Shown piece after piece: positions 1-5,783 of a stretch of 5,808 bases of DNA. The stretch's first letter is position 1. Each line of letters opens with the position of its first letter. The notes beneath the pieces were generated by a model. The model ran no database searches. It was given only the letters and a program-made list of their open reading frames with translations, and was not told the origin of the DNA. The stretch is from the NCBI GenBank assembly GCA_016200365.1, contig JACQEW010000199.1, positions 1-5,808 of the forward strand. Direction: 5' to 3'. The stretch is from Nitrospinota bacterium (GTDB lineage Bacteria > Nitrospinota > Nitrospinia > UBA9942). A program made the translations under genes and the position numbers.

Positions 1-133
1 TATGCTCTATAAATGTTCCCACTGCTTTTCCATCGGTTATTCCAAATAAATCTGGATTATCAAATTTGGATTCCCTTTCGCAAAAAGCCTTTGCTTCCTT
101 AACTAAAATATCAATTGTTAGTTTTTGTTTCAT
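1..133 (-). CDS. N-terminal fragment of a possible type II restriction endonuclease (cut by window edge)
   Basis: An ATG at 133-131 opens a frame with no stop for 44 codons, running off the left edge. It begins MKQKLTIDILVKEAKAF and continues with CERESK, then NPDLFGITDGKAVGTFIEH. The segment is hydrophilic, with no signal peptide or membrane segment. The TDGKAVGTFIEH stretch reminds me of the N-terminus of some proteins annotated as type II restriction endonucleases, but this is recollection, and the catalytic part would lie outside the window. The gene starts 56 bp after rnfC, in AT-rich DNA, with no clear Shine-Dalgarno sequence; its codons (ATT, AAA, TTT, GAT) look more AT-rich than those of serA upstream. 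That would fit a horizontally acquired defence gene inserted after rnfC. I am fairly sure it is coding and unsure of its function. Confidence 0.5.
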   Translation of the reverse strand, partial: MKQKLTIDILVKEAKAFCERESKFDNPDLFGITDGKAVGTFIEH

Positions 134-189
134 TATATTTGACTGAATCTATTGCAATTTTAACAAAGTCTATCATATAAAAGTAAATT
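134..189. other. AT-rich gap between rnfC and the left-edge gene
   Basis: This 56-bp spacer is strongly AT-rich. It shows no G-C-rich hairpin followed by a T run, so no intrinsic terminator after rnfC is visible. Unlike the other three gaps in the window it contains no recognisable repeat element. A promoter for the downstream gene could lie here, but no convincing paired -35/-10 boxes can be picked out by eye. Confidence 0.4.
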
Positions 190-1545
190 TCATTTTTGTT
201 TTTTCTTCACCTCAGCCTTGAGATATTTTATGAACTGCACCAAGGGTCTGTTTGAAGGACATACATAGGAGCATGCCCCGCACTCGATGCAGTCCATTAC
301 ATCCCAGTTATAAGCCTCATCAATCATACCACGCTCGGCTTGCAGTCCATAGAGGTTCGGACTTATACCCATAGGGCAGTTATCAACACACCTCCCGCAT
401 CTGATACAGGGCTGATATAATCCCCCCTGCCCCCCTTTATTAAAGGGGGATGAAGGGGGATTTTTTGAAAAAACCACTATTCCCGAAGTCCCCTTGATGG
501 CGGGGACTTTCAATGTATATTGGGCTATCCCCATCATTGGTCCGCCCATTATAACCTTTTCGGGCTCTCCCGAAAAACCGCCGCAATTCTGAATTAAAAA
601 TTCAAAAGATGCTCCGATCCTTGCGAGTAAATTTCCGGGGTCTTTTACACCATTCCCCGTTACTGTAACAACCCTCTCGATAAGGGGTCTGCCATATCTG
701 ACAGCGTTATAAATGGCATACGCAGTTCCCACATTATTTACCACTACTCCCGCCTCTATTGGAAATACAGAGGGAGGCACCTCTTTTTTTAATATGGATT
801 TTATGAGTTGTTTCTCCGCCCCCTGTGGATATTTAACATTTAAACCAACCACCTCTATATGAGCTTTGAGCTTTGAGCTTTGAGCCTTGAGCTTTGCTAT
901 TGCATCGGGTTTGTTTTTTTCTATCCCGATAAACCCTTTCTTTGCAGAGAGAACCCTCATAATAATCTTCAATCCCTCAACTATTTCTGAAGCCCTTTCA
1001 ACCATAAGCCTGTGGTCTGAGGTAATGTATGGCTCACATTCCGCACCGTTAATGATTACATATTCAACCCTGTCTCCTTCAGGTGGCGATAATTTTATAT
1101 GCGTTGGAAACTGGGCACCTCCCAGACCCACGATACCTGCATCTTTTATGATTTCTTTTAGTTTTGCGGGTTCGATAGATAGATAATCTTCATTTTCGGT
1201 TAAACTATCTACCCATTCGTCTTTTTTATCAGATTCGATTATGATTGAAAGGATGTCACTGCCCAGCGGGTGAGGATGTGGTGATATGTCAACTACCTTC
1301 CCCGATATAGAGGAGTGGACAGTTGAGGTAATAGAGCCTTTCCCTTCCCCAATTTTTTGACCTTTCTTTACTATATCACCCACTTTAACCAGAGGCTCGC
1401 ATATTGCCCCAGTATGCTGACTTAATGGTATTACTACCTTTTCAGGGAGTGGAATGGTCTGAATGGGGATGCCTTTTGTCCTGTCCTTTTCTTCAGGCGG
1501 GTGAATCCCTCCCCTGAAGGTCATTCTATGGAATATGTCAATCAT
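190..1545 (-). CDS. rnfC: RnfC, electron transport complex subunit C
   Basis: RnfC is the peripheral subunit of the membrane Rnf complex, which couples electron flow between ferredoxin and NAD+ to ion pumping; it carries flavin/nucleotide-binding and Fe-S domains. Numbered from the ATG at 1545 (451 aa): GGIHPP at 12-17 (RnfC N-terminal domain), GLGGAQFPT at 140-148 (the 51-kDa-subunit-like glycine loop), NGAECEPYIT at 166-175, a Soluble-Ligand-Binding-like region, then two CxxCxxCxxxC motifs with Cys 380/383/386/390 and 419/422/425/429. The frame stays open to 1680, but those extra 45 residues are translated repeat (SEVRRQKSEVR) and overlap moeA, so I reject that start. ATG 1545 and ATG 1524 (MTFRGG) both suit the family; neither has a clear Shine-Dalgarno. 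Two repeat elements lie in frame, encoding KLKAQSSKLKAH (218-229) and NPPSSPFNKGGQGG (362-375). No other rnf gene is visible. Confidence 0.93.
   Translation of the reverse strand: MIDIFHRMTFRGGIHPPEEKDRTKGIPIQTIPLPEKVVIPLSQHTGAICEPLVKVGDIVKKGQKIGEGKGSITSTVHSSISGKVVDISPHPHPLGSDILSIIIESDKKDEWVDSLTENEDYLSIEPAKLKEIIKDAGIVGLGGAQFPTHIKLSPPEGDRVEYVIINGAECEPYITSDHRLMVERASEIVEGLKIIMRVLSAKKGFIGIEKNKPDAIAKLKAQSSKLKAHIEVVGLNVKYPQGAEKQLIKSILKKEVPPSVFPIEAGVVVNNVGTAYAIYNAVRYGRPLIERVVTVTGNGVKDPGNLLARIGASFEFLIQNCGGFSGEPEKVIMGGPMMGIAQYTLKVPAIKGTSGIVVFSKNPPSSPFNKGGQGGLYQPCIRCGRCVDNCPMGISPNLYGLQAERGMIDEAYNWDVMDCIECGACSYVCPSNRPLVQFIKYLKAEVKKKQK
421..462. repeat. C-rich/G-rich palindromic element inside rnfC
   Basis: The core at 431-449 is a perfect inverted repeat: CCCCCTTTA, a single central T, then TAAAGGGGG. 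An outer pair TCCCCC (421-426) and GGGGGA (455-460) flanks it. The rnfC frame passes through it without a stop and reads NPPSSPFNKGGQGG, a low-complexity Pro/Gly/Asn linker just before the first Fe-S cysteine motif. From general knowledge, similar CCCCCTTT/AAAGGGGG elements occur in many copies, intergenic and intragenic, in several bacterial genomes. That this is a multicopy insertion is inferred, since only one full copy is in the window. Confidence 0.75.
861..895. repeat. Five tandem GAGCTTT heptamers inside rnfC
   Basis: Plus-strand units are GAGCTTT (861-867), GAGCTTT (868-874), GAGCTTT (875-881), GAGCCTT (882-888) and GAGCTTT (889-895). Four of the five are identical and the fourth differs by one base. 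In the rnfC frame on the minus strand this gives KLKAQSSKLKA, a repeat of seven residues because three heptamers make 21 bp. The unit is not a multiple of three, so gain or loss of one unit would shift the rnfC reading frame. Confidence 0.9.
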
Positions 1546-1557
1546 AGAGTTCAAAAG

Positions 1558-1638
1558 CCAGAAGACAGAAAACAGAGGACAGACCACAGAAAAATAGGTT
1601 TTTATTCTGACTTCTGACTTCTGTCTTCTGACTTCTGA
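1558..1638. repeat. Inverted pair of heptamer arrays filling the moeA-rnfC gap
   Basis: The right arm is five tandem heptamers at 1605-1639: TTCTGAC, TTCTGAC, TTCTGTC, TTCTGAC, TTCTGAA. The left arm is five more degenerate units at 1561-1595: GAAGACA, GAAAACA, GAGGACA, GACCACA, GAAAAAT. Aligning 1558-1596 with the reverse complement of 1600-1638 gives 29 matches in 39 positions, so the element is one long imperfect palindrome. It begins right after the moeA stop (TGA at 1643-1641) and ends about 12 bp before the likely rnfC start. Transcribed from the minus strand it could fold into a long imperfect hairpin, but no T run follows to make it a standard terminator. Confidence 0.85.
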
Positions 1639-1640
1639 AT

Positions 1641-2867
1641 TCAGGCAGGCATATAAGATGGATCTGCGGCAGAGAACCACATAACATCACATATTTCCCC
1701 TGCATTTATTTTATCAACACCGGTTGGAATCATTAATAAGCCATTTGCCTTTGTCAATGACATCATGTCTGCCGAGCCATGAGACTCTACCGGTATTGCC
1801 GTTGTCTTCCCTCCTGAACAGCTTATTGCCGCAGGTATATATTCCTGTCTTTCAGCCCTCTTTCTTTTAAAGTCCTTATTAAGTCTTGCCTTTCCCTTAA
1901 AATTACAATTTGCCGTATCCCCCGACATTTTTTTCAATGCAGGTTTTACAAACAATTCAAATATTACCATTGTAGATACGGGATTTCCGGGCATACCGAA
2001 TACGAGAGTTTTTCCCTTCGTCCCGAACAAGACCGGCTTGCCCGGTTTTATTGCAACCTTTTCAAAAACGATTTTAACATCTGCCTCTTTTAATATGGAA
2101 GGAACAAAATCATAGTCGCCCATTGAAACGCCGCCTGATATGAGAAGCATATCGGAATCAAGTCCTTTTTTTATTTTTCCCATTAAATCTTTCTCTTCAT
2201 CAACCGATATTCCAAGATATTCCGGATTTGCGCCTGCACTCTGGCATTGGGCAAAGAGCGAATAACTGTTGCTGTTCCTTATCTGCCCGAAAGATGGAAA
2301 TCTATCAGGCTCTACAAGCTCTGTCCCTGTTGCCAATATGGAAACCTTCGGACGGCTTAAAACCTTTACCTTATGGTTCCCTGTAGAAGCAAGCATTGAT
2401 ATCTCCTGACACCTAAATTTCGTTCCCTTTGAAAGAATCTTCTCCCCTTTCTTAACATCCTCGCCTTTTATTGAGATATTATCCCCCTTTTTAACTTTGG
2501 ACAGTATCTTCACTTTCCCCTGCAAGTCCTCTGTATTCTCCACCATGACCACTGCATCCGCACCTTCAGACACAGGAGCGCCTGTCATAATCTTTGAAGC
2601 AGTCCCCTTTATCACCCTCTTTGTGGGGAAATATCCGGCGGGTATCTCCTCGATAACATCCAGTTCGGCAGGCAAGCTCGTGAGGTCTTCGGATATAACT
2701 GCATAGCCGTCCATCGAGGATTTATTAAAGGGGGGTATGTCAATATCCGAAAAAATGTCTTCAGCCAATATCCTTCCATTGGCGCTGTCAAGTCCAACCG
2801 TCTCCGTACGCTCTATGACATCGGACTTTTCAACTATGATCTGCAGTGCTTTGTCAACAGGTATCAT
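1641..2867 (-). CDS. moeA: MoeA, molybdopterin molybdenumtransferase
   Basis: MoeA inserts molybdate into adenylylated molybdopterin (made by MogA/MoaB), releasing AMP and giving the molybdenum cofactor in the cytoplasm. At 408 aa it has nearly the usual length (E. coli about 411). Landmarks: IPPFNKSSMDGYAV at 44-57 with the conserved Asp53; MTGAPVSEGADAVVM at 94-108; GEDVKKG at 135-141; the MoCF-binding domain with SILATGTELVEP at 176-187 and SGGVSMGDYDFV at 244-255; GMPGNPVS at 291-298; and the C-terminal domain IV with HGSADMMSLTKANGL at 363-377. All expected blocks are present in order, so it looks intact. The ATG at 2867-2865 gives a normal family N-terminus (MIPVDKALQII) but lacks a visible Shine-Dalgarno. 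It lies 107 bp after serA and just before rnfC; a user of the cofactor is not visible. The family also includes tungsten-cofactor paralogues, which cannot be excluded. Confidence 0.96.
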   Translation of the reverse strand: MIPVDKALQIIVEKSDVIERTETVGLDSANGRILAEDIFSDIDIPPFNKSSMDGYAVISEDLTSLPAELDVIEEIPAGYFPTKRVIKGTASKIMTGAPVSEGADAVVMVENTEDLQGKVKILSKVKKGDNISIKGEDVKKGEKILSKGTKFRCQEISMLASTGNHKVKVLSRPKVSILATGTELVEPDRFPSFGQIRNSNSYSLFAQCQSAGANPEYLGISVDEEKDLMGKIKKGLDSDMLLISGGVSMGDYDFVPSILKEADVKIVFEKVAIKPGKPVLFGTKGKTLVFGMPGNPVSTMVIFELFVKPALKKMSGDTANCNFKGKARLNKDFKRKRAERQEYIPAAISCSGGKTTAIPVESHGSADMMSLTKANGLLMIPTGVDKINAGEICDVMWFSAADPSYMPA

Positions 2868-2892
2868 ATTTTAAAAACAAAGACATAATTTA

Positions 2893-2935
2893 ACCACAGA
2901 GTAAATCTGTGTTCACTATGTCTATCTGTGATTAC
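2893..2935. repeat. CACAGA/TCTGTG repeat element in the serA-moeA gap
   Basis: The 107-bp gap contains CACAGA (2895-2900), a 5-base loop GTAAA, then TCTGTG (2906-2911), a perfect 6-bp stem. A second TCTGTG follows at 2925-2930, so two alternative pairings exist. The minus-strand reading (CACAGATAGACATAG, then GAACACAGATT) resembles a widespread bacterial interspersed repeat built on CACAGAT/GAACACAGA. The hairpin is weak and lacks a T run, so I do not call it a terminator. Multicopy status is inferred. Confidence 0.55.
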
Positions 2936-2974
2936 TTTTATACTTCTTACGAATGAGGGACTAAAGAGCCGTTT

Positions 2975-4555
2975 TTACAGTCTCACCATCTTTACATAGA
3001 TAATATTTGGCATCGAGCGTATCTTCGCCAGGGTCTTCTCCGGGATTGGAGAATCCACATTTACGATTGATAATGCATTCCCCCTCGGCTTGTTTCTCCC
3101 GAGCTGCATGCCTGCTATATTGATGTTATCATCACCGAGCAGTGTCCCTATCTTTCCGATAACGCCGGGCGTATCTATGTTCGAGAATATAAGCATATTG
3201 CCTGACGGCGATGCCTCGACCCAGTATTCATCAATCCTGACGATTCTTGGGTCATTCTTTCCGAAGATCGTCCCTTCGATTACCCTCTCCTGTTTCTCCG
3301 TCTTTATGGTTACGCTTATCAGGCTGGCAAAGTCGTGCGGCTCGCTGGTAGTCGTCTCTACAACCTCGATACCCCTCTCCTTCGCAATGAACGGGGCATT
3401 GACCATATTAACCCCTTCGCCCACAAAAACCTGAAGGAGTCCTTTAATCACGGAGATGGTAATAGGTTTTACATCGAGACTTACGACATCACCGCTGTAT
3501 TTTATCGTTATTCCCCTTACTCCGCCCTCTATTAATTGTGCATGAAGGCTTCCGAGCTTTTCGCCGAGGGTAAGGTAGGGCTGTATCCTCGACAGGAGCT
3601 CTGCGCTTATCGAGGGGACATTTACGGCATTTCTTATCTGCCCGTTCTTAAAGAAATCTACAATCTGATTCGCTATATCTATAGCTACATTCACCTGCGC
3701 CTCATCCGTTGATGCGCCGAGATGGGGCGTGCATATAACCTCATCCAATTCAAGCAGGGGATTGTCAGAGGGGACAGGCTCTTTTTCAAAGACATCAAGG
3801 GCGGCGCCTGCTACAATCTTCTCCTTAATAGCCTTAGCAAGCGACTTCTCGTCAACTATGCCTCCCCTGGCGCAATTTATAATCCTTACCCCCTTCTTCA
3901 TCATGGCAAATTCTTTTTCTCCAATGAGGTATGCGGTCTCGGATGTCTTAGGCACATGGATGGAGATAAAATCAGACCTCTTGAAAAGCTCAGGCATCTC
4001 CACTAATTCAACGCCGAGGCTCTTCGCCCGCTCCTTTGAGATAAAGGGGTCATAGACTATTACATTCATGGAGAGACCCTTTGCCCTGTTTGCAACGATA
4101 CTCCCTATCCTCCCAAGCCCGATTATACCGAGGGTCTTGTTATATACCTCCACTCCCATGAATCCCTTTTCCCATTTCTTCCCTTTTACCGAGGCGCTTG
4201 CCTGCGGGATTTTTCTTGCAAGGGAGAGCATCATTGCTATGGCATGCTCTGCAGTAGTTATGACATTCCCTTCAGGGGTATTCATAACCACAATACCCCT
4301 CTTGCTTGCAGCATCCACATCTACATTGTCAACACCAATCCCTGCCCTGCCGATTACCTTAAGATTTTTGGCGGCATTTATAATATCTGCGGTTACCTTT
4401 GTTGAGCTCCTGACGATAAGCCCCTCATATTGGGGAATCTCTGCAATCAACTGCTCTTTCGTAAGCCCTGTCTTTACATCTGCCTCGATACTGCCTGCCC
4501 TATTTAATATCTCGATACCCTTTTCCGATAATTTATCGCTGACAAGCACCTTCAT
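2975..4555 (-). CDS. serA: SerA, D-3-phosphoglycerate dehydrogenase (long ACT-domain form)
   Basis: SerA oxidises 3-phosphoglycerate to 3-phosphohydroxypyruvate with NAD+, the first committed step of serine synthesis in the cytoplasm. The 526-aa length matches the long form known from Bacillus and Mycobacterium. Domains: a substrate-binding lobe (about 1-98 and 285-315); a central Rossmann fold with GLGRIG at 146-151 and Asp169 ending the following strand (VIVYDP), likely binding the NAD ribose; the catalytic trio Arg230 (INCARGG), Glu259 (FEKEP) and His278 (TPHLGAST); an intervening ASB-type domain at about 320-445; and a C-terminal ACT domain from about 454 (MLIFSNIDTPGVIGKIGTLL), the usual site for serine feedback. 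The ATG at 4555-4553 has a perfect AGGAGG 4 nt upstream, which fixes the start. It is 71 bp after the aminotransferase in the same direction, suggesting one serine-related transcript. Confidence 0.97.
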   Translation of the reverse strand: MKVLVSDKLSEKGIEILNRAGSIEADVKTGLTKEQLIAEIPQYEGLIVRSSTKVTADIINAAKNLKVIGRAGIGVDNVDVDAASKRGIVVMNTPEGNVITTAEHAIAMMLSLARKIPQASASVKGKKWEKGFMGVEVYNKTLGIIGLGRIGSIVANRAKGLSMNVIVYDPFISKERAKSLGVELVEMPELFKRSDFISIHVPKTSETAYLIGEKEFAMMKKGVRIINCARGGIVDEKSLAKAIKEKIVAGAALDVFEKEPVPSDNPLLELDEVICTPHLGASTDEAQVNVAIDIANQIVDFFKNGQIRNAVNVPSISAELLSRIQPYLTLGEKLGSLHAQLIEGGVRGITIKYSGDVVSLDVKPITISVIKGLLQVFVGEGVNMVNAPFIAKERGIEVVETTTSEPHDFASLISVTIKTEKQERVIEGTIFGKNDPRIVRIDEYWVEASPSGNMLIFSNIDTPGVIGKIGTLLGDDNINIAGMQLGRNKPRGNALSIVNVDSPIPEKTLAKIRSMPNIIYVKMVRL

Positions 4556-4559
4556 GAAT

Positions 4560-4565
4560 CCTCCT
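4560..4565 (-). promoter_or_regulatory. Ribosome binding site of serA
   Basis: The minus strand reads AGGAGG, 4 nt before the serA ATG. It is a full match to the anti-Shine-Dalgarno complement and supports the chosen start. It lies just outside the heptamer repeat that fills most of the gap. Confidence 0.85.
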
Positions 4566-4572
4566 AAAACAT

Positions 4573-4624
4573 AGTAGGCAGTAAGCAGTAAAACAACCTA
4601 CTGCCTATTGCCTACTGCCTACTT
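4573..4624. repeat. Inverted heptamer repeat filling the aminotransferase-serA gap
   Basis: The right arm is four tandem units at 4597-4624: CCTACTG, CCTATTG, CCTACTG, CCTACTT. The left arm carries the complementary heptamer at 4573-4593: AGTAGGC, AGTAAGC, AGTAAAA. The 18-nt left arm at 4573-4590 and the reverse complement of 4606-4623 match at 16 of 18 positions, so the transcript could form a stable hairpin between the aminotransferase stop (4627) and the serA ribosome binding site. No T run follows it, so any terminator or attenuation role is speculative. Confidence 0.85.
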
Positions 4625-4626
4625 TA

Positions 4627-5772
4627 TTAATATCCCTCCAATAATATCTCCTCTGCTGCTGCCACACCTTTGCCTAAATCCACCTTATAGCCGAATTTCT
4701 TCAACCCCATTTCTATTACTGAGACAGCAGTAATAATGTCAAAGGTATCCAAGTAGCCCATGTGGGCTATTCTCAAAATCTTTCCTTTCAAATGATCCTG
4801 TCCGCCGGCTAAAGTAACTCCAAAATCATCCCTCAAGGATTTCAGCAATTTTCCTCCATCTACACCTTCGGGCGTATATACCCCTGTTGCACATTCTGCC
4901 GGAGCATCAGGAGCTAAAAGCTTGAGACCGATTGCAGTCATTCCCTTTCTCGTTGCCCTTGCCATCCTTTCATTTTTCTTAAAGATATTGGGAAGCCCCT
5001 CGGACTTCATTATCTTTAAGACCTCTCTCAAACCTATAATCAGAGATGCGGCAGGAGTATAAGCGGTGGTATTATCCTTTAAATTCTTTCTCTCTTTTTT
5101 GAGGTCAAAGTAAAATCTCGGGAGTTTCGCCATCTCATTGAACTTCCATGCTTTATCATTTAAAGCTATGAAAGCCAGTCCCGGGGGAAGCATGAGCGCC
5201 TTTTGAGAGCCGGTAATAAGGACATCAATGCCCCATTTATCCATTGGAATGTCATAGACCCCTATTGCTGTAATCCCGTCTACAACAAAGAGTGTATTAT
5301 TTCTCTTCCTGACAATTTCAGCTATCTCCTTCACAGGATGAGAGACTGTAGTTGAGCTCTCGTTCCCCTGAATAAATACGGCTTTAATATCTTTATCTTT
5401 ATTCAGGGCATCTTCAACAGCCTCTGGTTTTACAGCCTTCCCCCACTCTACATTGAGCCATGTGGTCTTTAGTCCGTAGGATTCGCATATCTTACCCCAT
5501 CGCTCTCCGAATTTTCCTGCGTTTATAACAAGCGCATGGTCTCCGGGGGAGAATAGATTTGTAACAGCACTCTCCATTGCCCCTGTCCCTGATGCCGCGA
5601 GGATTAACACATCATTCTTAGTCTGAAAGAGGTATTTTAAATCCTCCTTTACCTCTGCAAATATAGCAGAAAACTGGGGCGTCCTGTGGTGCATCATAGG
5701 ATACGCCATTGTTAAAAGCGCTGCCTCCGGAACGGGTGTTGGTCCCGGCGATAAAAGGTATCTCTTCTTCAC
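4627..5772 (-). CDS. Class V aminotransferase, alanine/serine-glyoxylate or phosphoserine type
   Basis: This is a 381-aa PLP-dependent fold-type I aminotransferase of the alanine-glyoxylate/serine-pyruvate group, sometimes mislabelled 'soluble hydrogenase small subunit'. Visible landmarks: SPGPTPVPEAAL at 8-19, HHRTPQF at 28-34, the PLP-phosphate loop SGTGAME at 61-67, ESSTTVSHP at 138-146 (family form usually ESSTG), Asp165 in VVDGITAIG, the PLP Schiff-base Lys191 in GSQKALMLPPG, and Arg334 in LRIAHMGY, expected to bind the substrate carboxylate. The start is GTG (5772-5770) with GAGGAGG 4 nt upstream; an in-frame TAA lies just above, so no longer form is possible. Because serA follows and no serC is visible, a likely role is phosphohydroxypyruvate transamination, as shown for a related methanococcal enzyme (MJ0959). 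Serine-pyruvate or alanine-glyoxylate activity is the alternative. The fold is certain, the substrate is not. Confidence 0.92.
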   Translation of the reverse strand: MKKRYLLSPGPTPVPEAALLTMAYPMMHHRTPQFSAIFAEVKEDLKYLFQTKNDVLILAASGTGAMESAVTNLFSPGDHALVINAGKFGERWGKICESYGLKTTWLNVEWGKAVKPEAVEDALNKDKDIKAVFIQGNESSTTVSHPVKEIAEIVRKRNNTLFVVDGITAIGVYDIPMDKWGIDVLITGSQKALMLPPGLAFIALNDKAWKFNEMAKLPRFYFDLKKERKNLKDNTTAYTPAASLIIGLREVLKIMKSEGLPNIFKKNERMARATRKGMTAIGLKLLAPDAPAECATGVYTPEGVDGGKLLKSLRDDFGVTLAGGQDHLKGKILRIAHMGYLDTFDIITAVSVIEMGLKKFGYKVDLGKGVAAAEEILLEGY

Positions 5773-5776
5773 TTTT

Positions 5777-5783
5777 CCTCCTC
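5777..5783 (-). promoter_or_regulatory. Ribosome binding site of the aminotransferase gene
   Basis: The minus strand reads GAGGAGG followed by AAAA and the GTG start. The strong site and the in-frame TAA just upstream decide the GTG start, although it is not an ATG. The remaining 25 bases to the right edge are AT-rich and too short to judge for a promoter. Confidence 0.85.

Noticed and set aside
132..137. TATAAT on the minus strand, a perfect -10 box.
   Set aside because: It overlaps the ATG of the left-edge gene, so a transcript from it would start inside the coding region; the match is likely chance in AT-rich DNA.
110..174. A short minus-strand frame beginning MIDFVKIAIDSVKYN in the rnfC downstream gap, overlapping the left-edge gene start.
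   Set aside because: Only about 21 codons, no ribosome binding site, and composition explained by AT-rich DNA; a leader peptide is possible but unsupported.
1546..1680. N-terminal extension of RnfC up to position 1680.
   Set aside because: It translates a heptamer repeat, overlaps the end of moeA, and precedes the normal family N-terminus MTFRGGIHPP.
2722..2735. TTTATTAAAGGGGG in moeA is identical to part of the palindromic element in rnfC, and both read PPFNK or PFNK.
   Set aside because: In moeA this encodes the family-conserved IPPFNKSSMDGYAV active-site block, and the palindrome's left C-rich arm is missing, so it is best read as coincidence of codon choice.
2895..2930. Terminator for serA formed by the CACAGA/TCTGTG hairpin.
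   Set aside because: The stem is only 6 bp, moderately AT-rich and not followed by a T run on the transcribed strand.
887..4574. Several plus-strand open frames of 66 to 168 codons opposite rnfC, moeA and serA.
   Set aside because: They are antisense to well-conserved genes, have no family motifs and no ribosome binding sites; their openness follows from codon use on the coding strand.
4627..5772. Annotation as hydrogenase small subunit, a label often carried by this family.
   Set aside because: The protein has a complete PLP aminotransferase active site and no metal-cluster cysteine motif.
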